64,000 nt of DNA from Anaerosolibacter carboniphilus. GTDB taxonomy: Bacteria > Bacillota > Clostridia > Peptostreptococcales > Thermotaleaceae. The translations under genes and the position numbers were made by a program. Below, piece by piece: positions 24,017-34,000 of this stretch. Location of the stretch: positions 1-64,000 of the forward strand of contig NZ_JACHEN010000029.1 of NCBI RefSeq assembly GCF_014205875.1, given 5' to 3'. The notes beneath the pieces were generated by a model, which searched no databases, was not told the origin of the DNA, and saw nothing but the letters and a program-made list of their open reading frames with translations. The number at the start of each line of letters is the position of its first letter. Position 1 is the stretch's first letter.

Positions 24017-25306
24017 ATGGTAAAAGGAAGCAAGTCTAATTCTAAATTTCCTGAGTTTATTCCAAAATATCTGCCTGTATTGTTTGTTTGTGCAATAATA
24101 TTCTTGGGGTTTATAAAATCTTTGATACTATTACTTCTTGTGTTACTAATACACAATAGAAAGGAAATCGGAAAGATATTTTTCAAAACGGTTAATAATT
24201 CCACTGAACAAACAGATGAACATGTAGACAAAAACAATAAACCTATAACGAACACCCTTCACCATAAAAATCAACAGAAACAAGGGGGGAACATAGTGAG
24301 TAATGCCAAATCAGAAACAAAACTAGGTAGGCTGAATATCGATTTCAGTCAAATCGGAAATCACTTTCATTTTGATAAAAAAACATTGAGCACAGTCTTA
24401 GTAGTATTTGGGCTCATTATTATATTTAATTTATGTACGTTTACGGTTGATGAATCTACTACGGTTGTTGTAAAAACACTGGGAAACATGAATAAAGTAA
24501 TCGTAAGTAAGGATAATGCTGCAGTCGACATTCAGAATGCACTAAAGCCAGATTTTAAAGATCTGGAGATCGTAAAAGATAAAGGTTTGTTCTTCAAGAT
24601 CCCTTTTCTTCAAGACATTAACCCTTATACCAGTAAATTAATTACTTATGAGTCAACAGAAGAACTTGTAACAACAGGTGACAAAAGGCAGTACATGGTT
24701 AAATTCTTTGCACAGTACAAAGTTACACATCCTGGATTGTTTGAAGTAAGTATGGGAGGTTTCTCTAAAGCCAATGCTACGCTAGATAACTTGATTTATC
24801 CAGTAATCATCAAAAAGATAAACAAGTTGCCAAGTGAAGAATTTTTAACGAACAAGGAAAGGCTGTACAAAGAGCTAGAAGAAAGTAAAGAAGAATTGAA
24901 CGAAAAAATTGCATTATATGGAATAGAAGTTGATGATATAGAGATTCATAGAACCTTATTGCCTCCAGCAAACATCGCTTCGACTTACGATAAGATGATA
25001 AAAGAGCGCCAAGCGATAGCACAGCAAATAAGAAGCGAAGGGGATGAGGAATATAATAAGGTAGTAGCTGCCACCGATCGTGAAAAGAAAGATTTGATAG
25101 GCGCAGCGATTGAAGAAAGCGAACGTGTCAGAGGAGAAGCTGATGCAGAAGCTTTAAAAATTTACTCTGAAGCCTTTAGCAAAGATCCTGAGTTTTATGA
25201 GTTTTTACGAACGCTAAAAACCTATGAGAATAGTATCGACAGCGATACAACGATCTATCTTGACAAGAATAATGAAATCTTAAGAATATTTAGCAGTGGG
25301 AAATAA
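24017..25306 (+). CDS. SPFH/band-7 membrane protein, HflK-like, with an extra N-terminal region
   Basis: 429 residues. The first 93 residues contain a hydrophobic pair (LPVLFVCAIIFLGF, LILLLLVLLIHN) and a polar linker; then a second anchor (STVLVVFGLIIIFNLCTF, about 128-145), an SPFH domain with TTVVVKTLGNM and GLFFKIPFLQDI, and a coiled coil (KERQAIAQQIRSEGDEEYNKVVAATDREKKDL). The first start has AGGGGGAGG. Inside the gene a GTG at 24296, in frame, is preceded by AAGGGGGG at ideal spacing and would give a 336-residue conventional HflK-like protein. Two products from one gene are likely. Confidence 0.83.
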   Translation: MVKGSKSNSKFPEFIPKYLPVLFVCAIIFLGFIKSLILLLLVLLIHNRKEIGKIFFKTVNNSTEQTDEHVDKNNKPITNTLHHKNQQKQGGNIVSNAKSETKLGRLNIDFSQIGNHFHFDKKTLSTVLVVFGLIIIFNLCTFTVDESTTVVVKTLGNMNKVIVSKDNAAVDIQNALKPDFKDLEIVKDKGLFFKIPFLQDINPYTSKLITYESTEELVTTGDKRQYMVKFFAQYKVTHPGLFEVSMGGFSKANATLDNLIYPVIIKKINKLPSEEFLTNKERLYKELEESKEELNEKIALYGIEVDDIEIHRTLLPPANIASTYDKMIKERQAIAQQIRSEGDEEYNKVVAATDREKKDLIGAAIEESERVRGEADAEALKIYSEAFSKDPEFYEFLRTLKTYENSIDSDTTIYLDKNNEILRIFSSGK

Positions 25307-25325
25307 GTGATCACAATCAAAAATA

Positions 25326-25371
25326 AGAACTCTTCATTCGCGAAAGCGCGAATGAAGGGTTCTTATTCTTA
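25326..25371 (+). terminator. Intrinsic terminator behind the SPFH pair
   Basis: AAGAACTCTTCATTCGCG pairs with CGCGAATGAAGGGTTCTT around AAAG with few mismatches, followed by ATTCTT. It lies inside an open frame that continues into the next gene, which argues that this open stretch is not coding. Confidence 0.75.
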
Positions 25372-25513
25372 TATTAGGGATTCAGAAAAGAATACACGGG
25401 TTTTCAAATCTAAGCAGATGAATATTATCAAATTTATTTCACAAAATAATGTTAAATCTTTGGATAGATATATTTTCTACATCATTTTAACCAAAGAAAA
25501 AGGAGTGATCCGT

Positions 25514-27982
25514 ATTAAAGCTGTAATAATGGCAGGGGGAAAAGGGACCAGATTAAGACCCCTTACATGTGGGATACCAAAACCAATGGTTCCAATTCTC
25601 AACAAACCTGTAATGGAATATAGCATTAATCTATTAAAAAAATATGAAATAAGTGATATTGCTGTTACGATGGCATATCTACCTACTGTTATTACTGATT
25701 ACTTTGCAGATGGATATAAATGGGGAGTTCATCTAAACTATTTTAACGAAGAAATACCACTTGGAACGGGTGGAAGCGTAAAAAATGCAGAGGATTTTCT
25801 CGACGACACATTTATTGTAATTAGCGGGGACGCCTTAACAGATTTAGACATAAAGCAGGCTGTAAAATATCATAAGATGAAAAAATCAAAGGCAACACTC
25901 GTATTAAAGAAAGAGCCAGTTCCTATAGAATATGGTGTAGTTATTACAGATGAAAGCGGCAGAATCATACGATTCCTTGAAAAGCCAAGTTGGGGAGAGG
26001 TATTCAGCGATACAATCAATACAGGTATCTATATACTAGAACCTGAAGTCTTAAACTATTACAAGAAAGGTGACAATTTTGATTTTAGTAAAGATCTTTT
26101 TCCAAGACTACTAAAAGATAATGTACCAATATTTGGGTATGTTACTGAAGATTATTGGTGTGATATTGGAGATGTCCATTCATATAAGCAAACACAATTT
26201 GACATATTAGAAGGAAAAGTAAACCTGGAATTGGACAGTATTGAAATTAAAAAAGGGATTTGGATTGGTGAAGGCTCTACTGTGAGCAGTGAAGTTGAAA
26301 TCATACCACCTGTTTACATAGGAAAAAATTGCATCATCAAAAATACGAAAAAGATTGATGCGTTTACCATCATCGGAAACAATTGCAAAATAGGAAAAGA
26401 TACTTCATTAAAAAGAAGCATCTTATGGAAAAATACAGTTATTGAGGATGATGCTCATTGTAGTGGAACAACGGTCTGCTCGAATGTGGTAATTAAAAAA
26501 GGAGTAAATTTATATGAAGATTCGGTTATTGGAGAAGGTACTGTATTATCAGCGGGTGTAATCGTTAAGCCTGATATTAAAATATGGCCGCATAAAAAAA
26601 TTGAGGAAAATACAGTAATCAATCAGAATCTTGTATGGGGTACAAAAGCTTCAAAAACAATTTTTGGGTATAGAGATATTTCTGGAGATATTAATATTGA
26701 TATTACTCCTGAATTTGCATCAAGATTAGGTGCATCCTTTGCTTCTATGATGGAAGAAGATTCTACAATTATAGTTAGCAGTGACGACGCTAAAGGATCC
26801 TATCTGATTAAAAATTCTTTGATATCAGGAGTGCTTTCAACAGGTACAGGCGTAGTAAATATAAGCAATACTGTTATACCGATGAATCGTTTTGCAGTGA
26901 GATATTATAAGGCAAACGGTGGTATACACCTAAGATCGGATCATACAAACATCAATAAAATATATATTGAACTTGTAGCGAAGAATGGTGCAAATATAGA
27001 TAGAAAAATAGAAAGAGAAATCGAGCATCTATTAAATAGAGAAGATTTTGAAAGATGTAATGCAGACAAGATAAAAAATGTAGTGAACATCGATCATTTT
27101 TCATCCTTGTATGTAAAAAGTGGTATAGACCTATTGAAAAACATCTCCAAAATAAAAAGAGAAAATCCCAAAATACTTATCGCTTCAAAAACCGAAAATA
27201 TCCTTCGATTTACATCAGATTTTCTTGAAAACATTGGATGTGAAGTTCAGTTTGATCGGTCAATGAATCAATATAAAACAATGAATGAATATTTATCTTG
27301 GCTAGCGAAAAAATTGCATAGGCAAAATATTGATTTTGCTGTAGTCGTTCATGAAAACGGAGAAAATTTTATCTTGATAGATAATAAAGGAAGAATTATT
27401 GAAAACGAAAAGTATATGGCCTTTGTATCACTTATGACGATCAAAAATGATCTGAAACAAAAACTTGTTTTGCCCTATATCGTTCCGAATAAGATTGAAA
27501 ATATCGCGAAATCTCATAATGTGGAAGTTATACTATCAAAATCAAATCCTTCGAGTATGATGAATACAATGCTGAGTCATGAAAATGCACAAGATAATGC
27601 ATTGTTTCAGTATATTCTAAACTATCATCCAATCTGGGGAATTGGAATGATCATAGATTATCTCGTTGGAAATGGATTAAAACTAAGTGACCTTGTGGAT
27701 GAACTTCCTAATTTCTACTTTATAAAAAATGAAATTGCATGTGATTGGAAGCATAAGGGCAGCGTTATCAGGGAAATTATAGAAGAGAACAAAGGAAAAA
27801 ACATTGAATTATTTGAGGGGGTAAAGATTCTCGATGATAAAGGTTGGGCTTTAATTCTTCCTGATAGTGAAAGACCTGTATTTAATATATATACAGAAGG
27901 ATATTCCCAGGAGTATGCTGAGGAACTTTCACTTTTCTTCAGTGATAAGGTAGAACGTTTATTAAAGAATCAGAGGGAGTAA
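25514..27982 (+). CDS. Sugar-phosphate nucleotidyltransferase fused to a degenerate phosphomannomutase domain
   Basis: About 822 residues. Domain 1 (1-235) is a nucleotidyltransferase: AVIMAGGKGTRLRPL, PKPMVPILNKP, GDALTDLD, FLEKP. Domain 2 (about 245-370) is a left-handed beta helix. Domain 3 (about 380-822) aligns to phosphohexomutases but the phosphoserine loop (normally TASHNP) reads RSDHTNI, and the metal loop (normally DGDGDR) reads VHENGEN, so mutase activity is unlikely. Homologues begin MKAVIMAGG; here that codon is ATT, 8 bases behind AAGGAG (25500-25505), while the in-frame GTG at 25505 overlaps that site. Probably makes a nucleotide sugar for the glucan synthase downstream or for surface polysaccharide. 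Confidence 0.82.
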   Translation: MKAVIMAGGKGTRLRPLTCGIPKPMVPILNKPVMEYSINLLKKYEISDIAVTMAYLPTVITDYFADGYKWGVHLNYFNEEIPLGTGGSVKNAEDFLDDTFIVISGDALTDLDIKQAVKYHKMKKSKATLVLKKEPVPIEYGVVITDESGRIIRFLEKPSWGEVFSDTINTGIYILEPEVLNYYKKGDNFDFSKDLFPRLLKDNVPIFGYVTEDYWCDIGDVHSYKQTQFDILEGKVNLELDSIEIKKGIWIGEGSTVSSEVEIIPPVYIGKNCIIKNTKKIDAFTIIGNNCKIGKDTSLKRSILWKNTVIEDDAHCSGTTVCSNVVIKKGVNLYEDSVIGEGTVLSAGVIVKPDIKIWPHKKIEENTVINQNLVWGTKASKTIFGYRDISGDINIDITPEFASRLGASFASMMEEDSTIIVSSDDAKGSYLIKNSLISGVLSTGTGVVNISNTVIPMNRFAVRYYKANGGIHLRSDHTNINKIYIELVAKNGANIDRKIEREIEHLLNREDFERCNADKIKNVVNIDHFSSLYVKSGIDLLKNISKIKRENPKILIASKTENILRFTSDFLENIGCEVQFDRSMNQYKTMNEYLSWLAKKLHRQNIDFAVVVHENGENFILIDNKGRIIENEKYMAFVSLMTIKNDLKQKLVLPYIVPNKIENIAKSHNVEVILSKSNPSSMMNTMLSHENAQDNALFQYILNYHPIWGIGMIIDYLVGNGLKLSDLVDELPNFYFIKNEIACDWKHKGSVIREIIEENKGKNIELFEGVKILDDKGWALILPDSERPVFNIYTEGYSQEYAEELSLFFSDKVERLLKNQRE

Positions 27983-28053
27983 TCGCCTTTGATTTTTTCA
28001 TTACCTATCTATTTTGAAAGTTTTATTCATGTTATGCAGAGTACGATTGAAAG

Positions 28054-31000
28054 GTGTTGACGCATGAGATGTTATCTTTTTATAGAAGAAATTTTAAAAG
28101 GGAAAATAATGAATACATAGGTATTAAGGATGTTTTACTGAATCCTGAAGAGTTAAATCATCATGCAAAGGAGATTGCTAAAACCCATAACGTTTCTGGA
28201 AAGCATAAGTCAACCCAAGCTCTTTTGTATCGATTGGAAAATAATTATAAAATGATATTTTCAGTATACAAGCGCTTTAATGAAGATGCCAAAATGAATA
28301 GGGATATCTCTCCTGCTTCAGAATGGCTGCTTGATAATTTCTATAAGATTGAGGAACAAGTAAAAGAAGTAAGACAAAATCTGATGAAAGACAAATTTAT
28401 AAAACTGGATACACTGAGTAGTGGTTTTTTGAAAGGCTACCCACGGACATATGGGGTAGCCCTTGAGTTGATTTCTCACACAGACGGCAGAATCGACGAA
28501 AAATTACTGATTGATTTTATAGAAGCATATCAATCACAAAAGATACTTTCTATTGCAGAAATTTGGTCTCTCTCTCTTATGATCAGAATCGCCCTTATCG
28601 AGAATATTAGAAATATATGCGAAAAAATAAATCAAACACAAAACGAATGGAGAGATGCAGAAAATGTAATTGCAAGATATCCGAATGAAATAGTGGAGGC
28701 ATTTAAACAAGGAATCGAAAACAATAATAGGATATGTTCCTCCTATATCGAGCATTTTTTGAAAAAGTTGAGAAGGGAAGGCATTGATTCGGGGGAAATA
28801 CTCACTTACATTGAAAAAAAGTTAAGCGAGTATAATACATCTGTTAAAAAATTAATAGATGAAGAACATCTAGAACAGGCTGCCAGAAAAATATCCATAG
28901 GAAATTCTATTGTTAGCCTTCATACTGTAGGGACAATAGATTGGAATGATATTTTTGAAACCCTAAGTATCGTTGAAGGGATATTAAGGAAAGATCCAAG
29001 TGGAATTTATCCACTCATGGACTTTCAATCACGAGATTATTACAGAAATCGTATCGAGAAAATAGCAAATAAATATAATATTTCTGAAACAAAAATTGCA
29101 TGGAAAGCGATTGAATGTGCAGAGAGAGCCAATAACATAGGTCCTGAAAATAAAGTAACCCATGTAGGATATTATTTAATCGATAAGGGTATAGATGAGC
29201 TGATGAGCAAGTTAGGACTTGAGGGCGTAAAAGATCGCTTTCAAAATCAACCTTTATCCGTTTATGTATCGCCCATTATGACCATTACGATACTCATTAC
29301 CCTACTTTTTATGTTTTATGCCTACGGGACTTCGGTTACCTATCGTTTTGTGATCAGCTTGCTGGCGGGTATTGTAGTTTTTATTCCGGCCAGTGATATT
29401 GCTGTAACGATCATAAACTGGACTTTGCTGCATATATTTCCACCTACATTTTTACCTAGACTTGAGTATAAAGAAGGAATCCCGGCAGATACTGCAACCA
29501 TAATCGTAATGCCTACGTTACTGCCAAATGAGAAGAGAGTAAAGGAGCTTTTAGAGCAACTTGAAGTGTATTATCTCTCAAATAAGGAGGATAGGATCTT
29601 CTTTGCATTAGTAGGTGATTATAAGGATGCCGAGCATAAAGAACTGCCAGAAGACCAATTAATCGTACGGACTGCGCTAGAAGCAATAGAAAAGTTGAAT
29701 AAGAAGTATGCTGATGGAAGGGATGTTTTTTATTTCTTTCACAGAGATAGGCAATATTGTGAGAAACAGAATAAGTGGATGGGCTGGGAGCGAAAAAGAG
29801 GGGCTTTGGTTGAATTTAATGAGTTGATATCTGGTGTAAAGAATACTTCATATACAATTATCTCCAGTGATATTTCTGATTTGAAACATATTAAGTATGT
29901 CATTACGATTGATGCAGATACGAATCTTCCAATTGATACAGCCAAAGAACTGATAGGAATCATTTCACATCCACTCAATAAAGCTGTTATGGATGAAAAG
30001 AATGGGGTTATCAAGGAGGGGTATGGGTTAATTCAACCTAGAATTAGTCTTAGTCTTGAAAGTGCCAACAAATCCTACTTTACAAGAATCTTTGCTGGAC
30101 AGGGGGGGGTGGATCCTTATACAACTGCATTTTCTGATATTTATCAGGACCTATTTGGAGAGGGAATATTCACAGGAAAAGGTATTTATGATATCAAGAT
30201 TTTTCAAAAAATATTGAAGGATGCCATACCGGATAATACGGTGTTAAGTCATGACTTGCTTGAGGGAAGCTATATTAGAGCTGGATTAGCTAGTGATATT
30301 GAACTCATAGATGGTTATCCTTCAAAATACAGTTCTTTTATGATGAGACAGCACAGATGGGTAAGGGGGGACTGGCAGTTGATAAAATGGCTAACTCCTT
30401 TTGTTCATAATCGATATAATGAAATAGTTAGAAATCCCCTATCTACTTTATCGAAATGGAAGATACTAGATAATCTAAGAAGAAGCCTTGTATCTATAAG
30501 TCTAATGGTCCTTTTTATTCTTGGATTAATCGTATTGCCCGGAAGAGCAATTGTATGGGTAGGATTTGGGATTTTTACAATTTGCTTTCCTCTTTTTATG
30601 AGTTTTGTGGATTACATAAGATTAAGATATTACAAATCCATAAGAGAGAAATTAAATGGGAATTTGATTATTGGATTAAAAGCAGCTTTTTATCAAGCAA
30701 TGCTGAATTTGGTGTTTTTACCCTACCATGCCTATATCATGACAGATGCTATCGTAAGGACTCTATACAGAGTATATATTTCTAAAAGAAATATGCTTGA
30801 ATGGATTACGGCAGCTGATATGGAAAGAACTCTCAAAAATGATTTTTTCAGTTGTTTTAAGAGAATGAAAATTGCAGTATTAATAGATGTTATAATCTTT
30901 TTCCTAGTGTTATGGATAAATCCAAGTAATCTTGTATACGTAGTTCCACTCGTATTGTTGTGGCTTGCGTCTCCTTATGTAGCGTTCTATGTAAGCGGAG

Positions 31001-34000
31001 AGGTTATTAAAAAAGTAGAGCTATTAAATGAACTGGATACTCAATTATTGAAAAAAATAGCTAGAAAAACCTGGGCTTATTATGAAGATTTTGCTGGAGA
31101 AGAGAACAATTTCCTTCCACCGGATAACTACCAAGTATACCCGCCCAATGGGGTCGCTCATCGAACTTCACCAACCAATATTGGGTTTCTTTTGATGTCC
31201 ATTTTATCTGCAAGAGATTTTGGATATATATCGATAATACAAATGATGGATAAAATAGAGAAGACCATCTCGACGATTGAAAGGATGGAAACGTGGAAAG
31301 GGCATCTTTTTAATTGGTACGATACCAGAACGCTAGAAGTTTTGAGGCCGTTTTATATATCAAGTGTAGACAGCGGAAATTTTGTAACTTATTTAATCGC
31401 TGTTAAGGAAGGGCTATCAGAATATATACATAATCCTGTGATAGATATAAATCTACTGCAGGGGTTAAAGGATACAATCGAGATGATGGAAGAAAATGAT
31501 AAACTTGAAATACAATACATTGATGAAATGATTGGAAGTAGAAAAATTTCGTTGACGGAGTGGATTATTTTACTTGAAACCTTATCGATAGGCCAGTACG
31601 GAAGAATAGACTTAAATACAAGGATTAACGAAATGGTAGTCAATTTTAAAAGAGAAAATGAACAGCTATTTCCTCATGCAGAAATTTTAAGTAATGCAAA
31701 AATATTCGTTACTGATGATGAGAAGTATAGAGAATTAAAGGAACAATTTGAAGAACTGCAAGGGAATATTTCTCTTGCAGGGTTAATAAAACTTTATAGC
31801 AATATGATTTATGAGATTGACAGATTAATAGATCTTGTAAAGAATCATGAAAAAGAGAATGAATATCTTGTACAACTGAAGGCCGAGATCATCAGGTTAA
31901 AGAGTAACGTTGGAAATATCCTCGAACAAATGGATGATTTGATAAATAGGATAAATCAAATCATTGATACTACACAGTTTATACATTTATATGATTCAAA
32001 GAGAAACTTATTTTCTATTGGATACGATGTGGAAAAAGAAAGTCTTACAAGTTCTTATTACGATCTTTTAGCCTCAGAAGCGAGAGCAACAAGTTATTTG
32101 GCAATAGCACGCAGAGAAATACCAAAAAAACACTGGTTCAAGTTAGGCAGAGCCTTATCTGTGATCAATGGATATAGGGGACTTGTTTCATGGACTGGTA
32201 CGATGTTTGAATATTTTATGCCGAATATTATTATGAAAAATTTTGAGAATACCCTCATGGATGAGAGCTATGCAACTGTTGTGAAGGCACAAAAAAGATA
32301 TGGGGATAAAAGAAATGTACCTTGGGGAGTCTCTGAATCAGGATATTATGCCTTTGACATGGTATTAAATTATCAGTACAAGGCTTTTGGAGTTCCTGAT
32401 CTGGGATTGAAGCGGGGGCTTATTGATGATATGGTTGTTTCTCCATATTCTACAATTCTGGCACTTCCCTTTGATGCAAAGGGAGTGATAGAGAACTTGA
32501 AAAAATTATTAGCCGATGGACTTGAAGGAGATTACGGACTTTATGAAGCGGTGGATTATACCCTAAAAAGATTGTCTCCTGGTAGGAAAAAGGAAATCAT
32601 TCAGAGCTTTATGGCCCATCATCAGGGAATGATTTTTACTGCGCTGAATAATTATCTCCATGGAAATGTTATGCAAAATAGATTTCATGCTGATCCGCGG
32701 ATAAAAGTCGGTGAAATCCTACTTCAAGAAAAGGTTCCTTTAAGAGTGATTATTACAAAAGAATACAAGGAACAGATTGAGCCTTTAAAAGATGTTGATA
32801 CAAGGGTTGAGAAGGTTGTTAGAAATTATGGAATCCCTGATGAAATCGTTCCGAAATGTCACTTGCTTTCCAATGGAAGATATGCTGTCATGGTTACTAA
32901 TGGAGGTAATGGATACAGCAAAATGGAAGATATTCAGGTTACAAGATGGAGAGAAGACCGAATTACAGGAAAATACGGGACATATGTTTTTGTTCATAAT
33001 CTATCGACAGATGAGGTTTGGTCAGCTACTTATGAGCCAATAAACAAAGAACCTGATGGATATAAAGCGATATTTTCACAGGATAAGATTGAATTTTTGA
33101 GGACAGATGAGAATATTACTACCCATACGGAAATTGTTGTATCAACGGAAGACAATGTGGAGATCAGAAGAATTACTCTTACAAATCATGGAAATGAGCC
33201 GGTTTATCTTGAAATAACGAGCTATTTTGAAACAGTGATCGGATCACAGTCGGGAGATATTGCCCATCCAGCATTCAGCAATTTATTTGTCAGAACTGAA
33301 TTAGTTCCTGAATATGCCTGTTTGATCGCTTCCAGGAGACCTCGAGAGGAGCATCAAGTAACCAAATGGGCTTTTCACTCTGTAAATGTTGAAGGTGAAA
33401 CGGTTGGTGGATTGCAATATGAAACCAACAGAGGAAATTTCATCGGTAGAGGAAGAACTATTTCAAATCCTATTGCATCTACGCAACCACTTACAAATAC
33501 GGTGGGCATTGTCTTAGATCCAATTATGAGTTTACGAAGAAAAATCAGAATAGAATCTGGTAAGAATGCAGTTGTATCCTATATTATAGGTGTTGCAAAT
33601 CATAGGGATGAAGCCATTGAATTAGCTCAGAAGTACCGTGATTATGCCGCTGTTCTCAGAACATTCCAGTTGGCCATTACGAGAAGTGAAGTAGAAGCAT
33701 CCTATCTTAATTTGAAGGCAGAGGAAATCATGACCTATCAGGATATGCTTTCACAAATTATTTATTTAAGTCCGTTAAGACGAAAAAATGAGAAGATTTT
33801 GATGAAAAATTGGAAAGGTCAATCAGGTCTTTGGGCATATGGAATATCAGGAGATCTTCCAATTGTGCTTGTAAGTATTAAGCGAACAGAGGACATAGAT
33901 ATTGTTCGCAAATTGCTTAAAGCCCATGAATATTGGAGGACAAAGGGACTAAACGTAGATCTTATTATATTGAATGAGGATGAGAGCAATTACCTACAAC

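Noticed and set aside
25307..25513. 69-codon N-terminal extension of the nucleotidyltransferase
   Set aside because: It contains an intrinsic terminator hairpin and has no ribosome-binding site; family proteins begin at the AVIMAGGKG segment.
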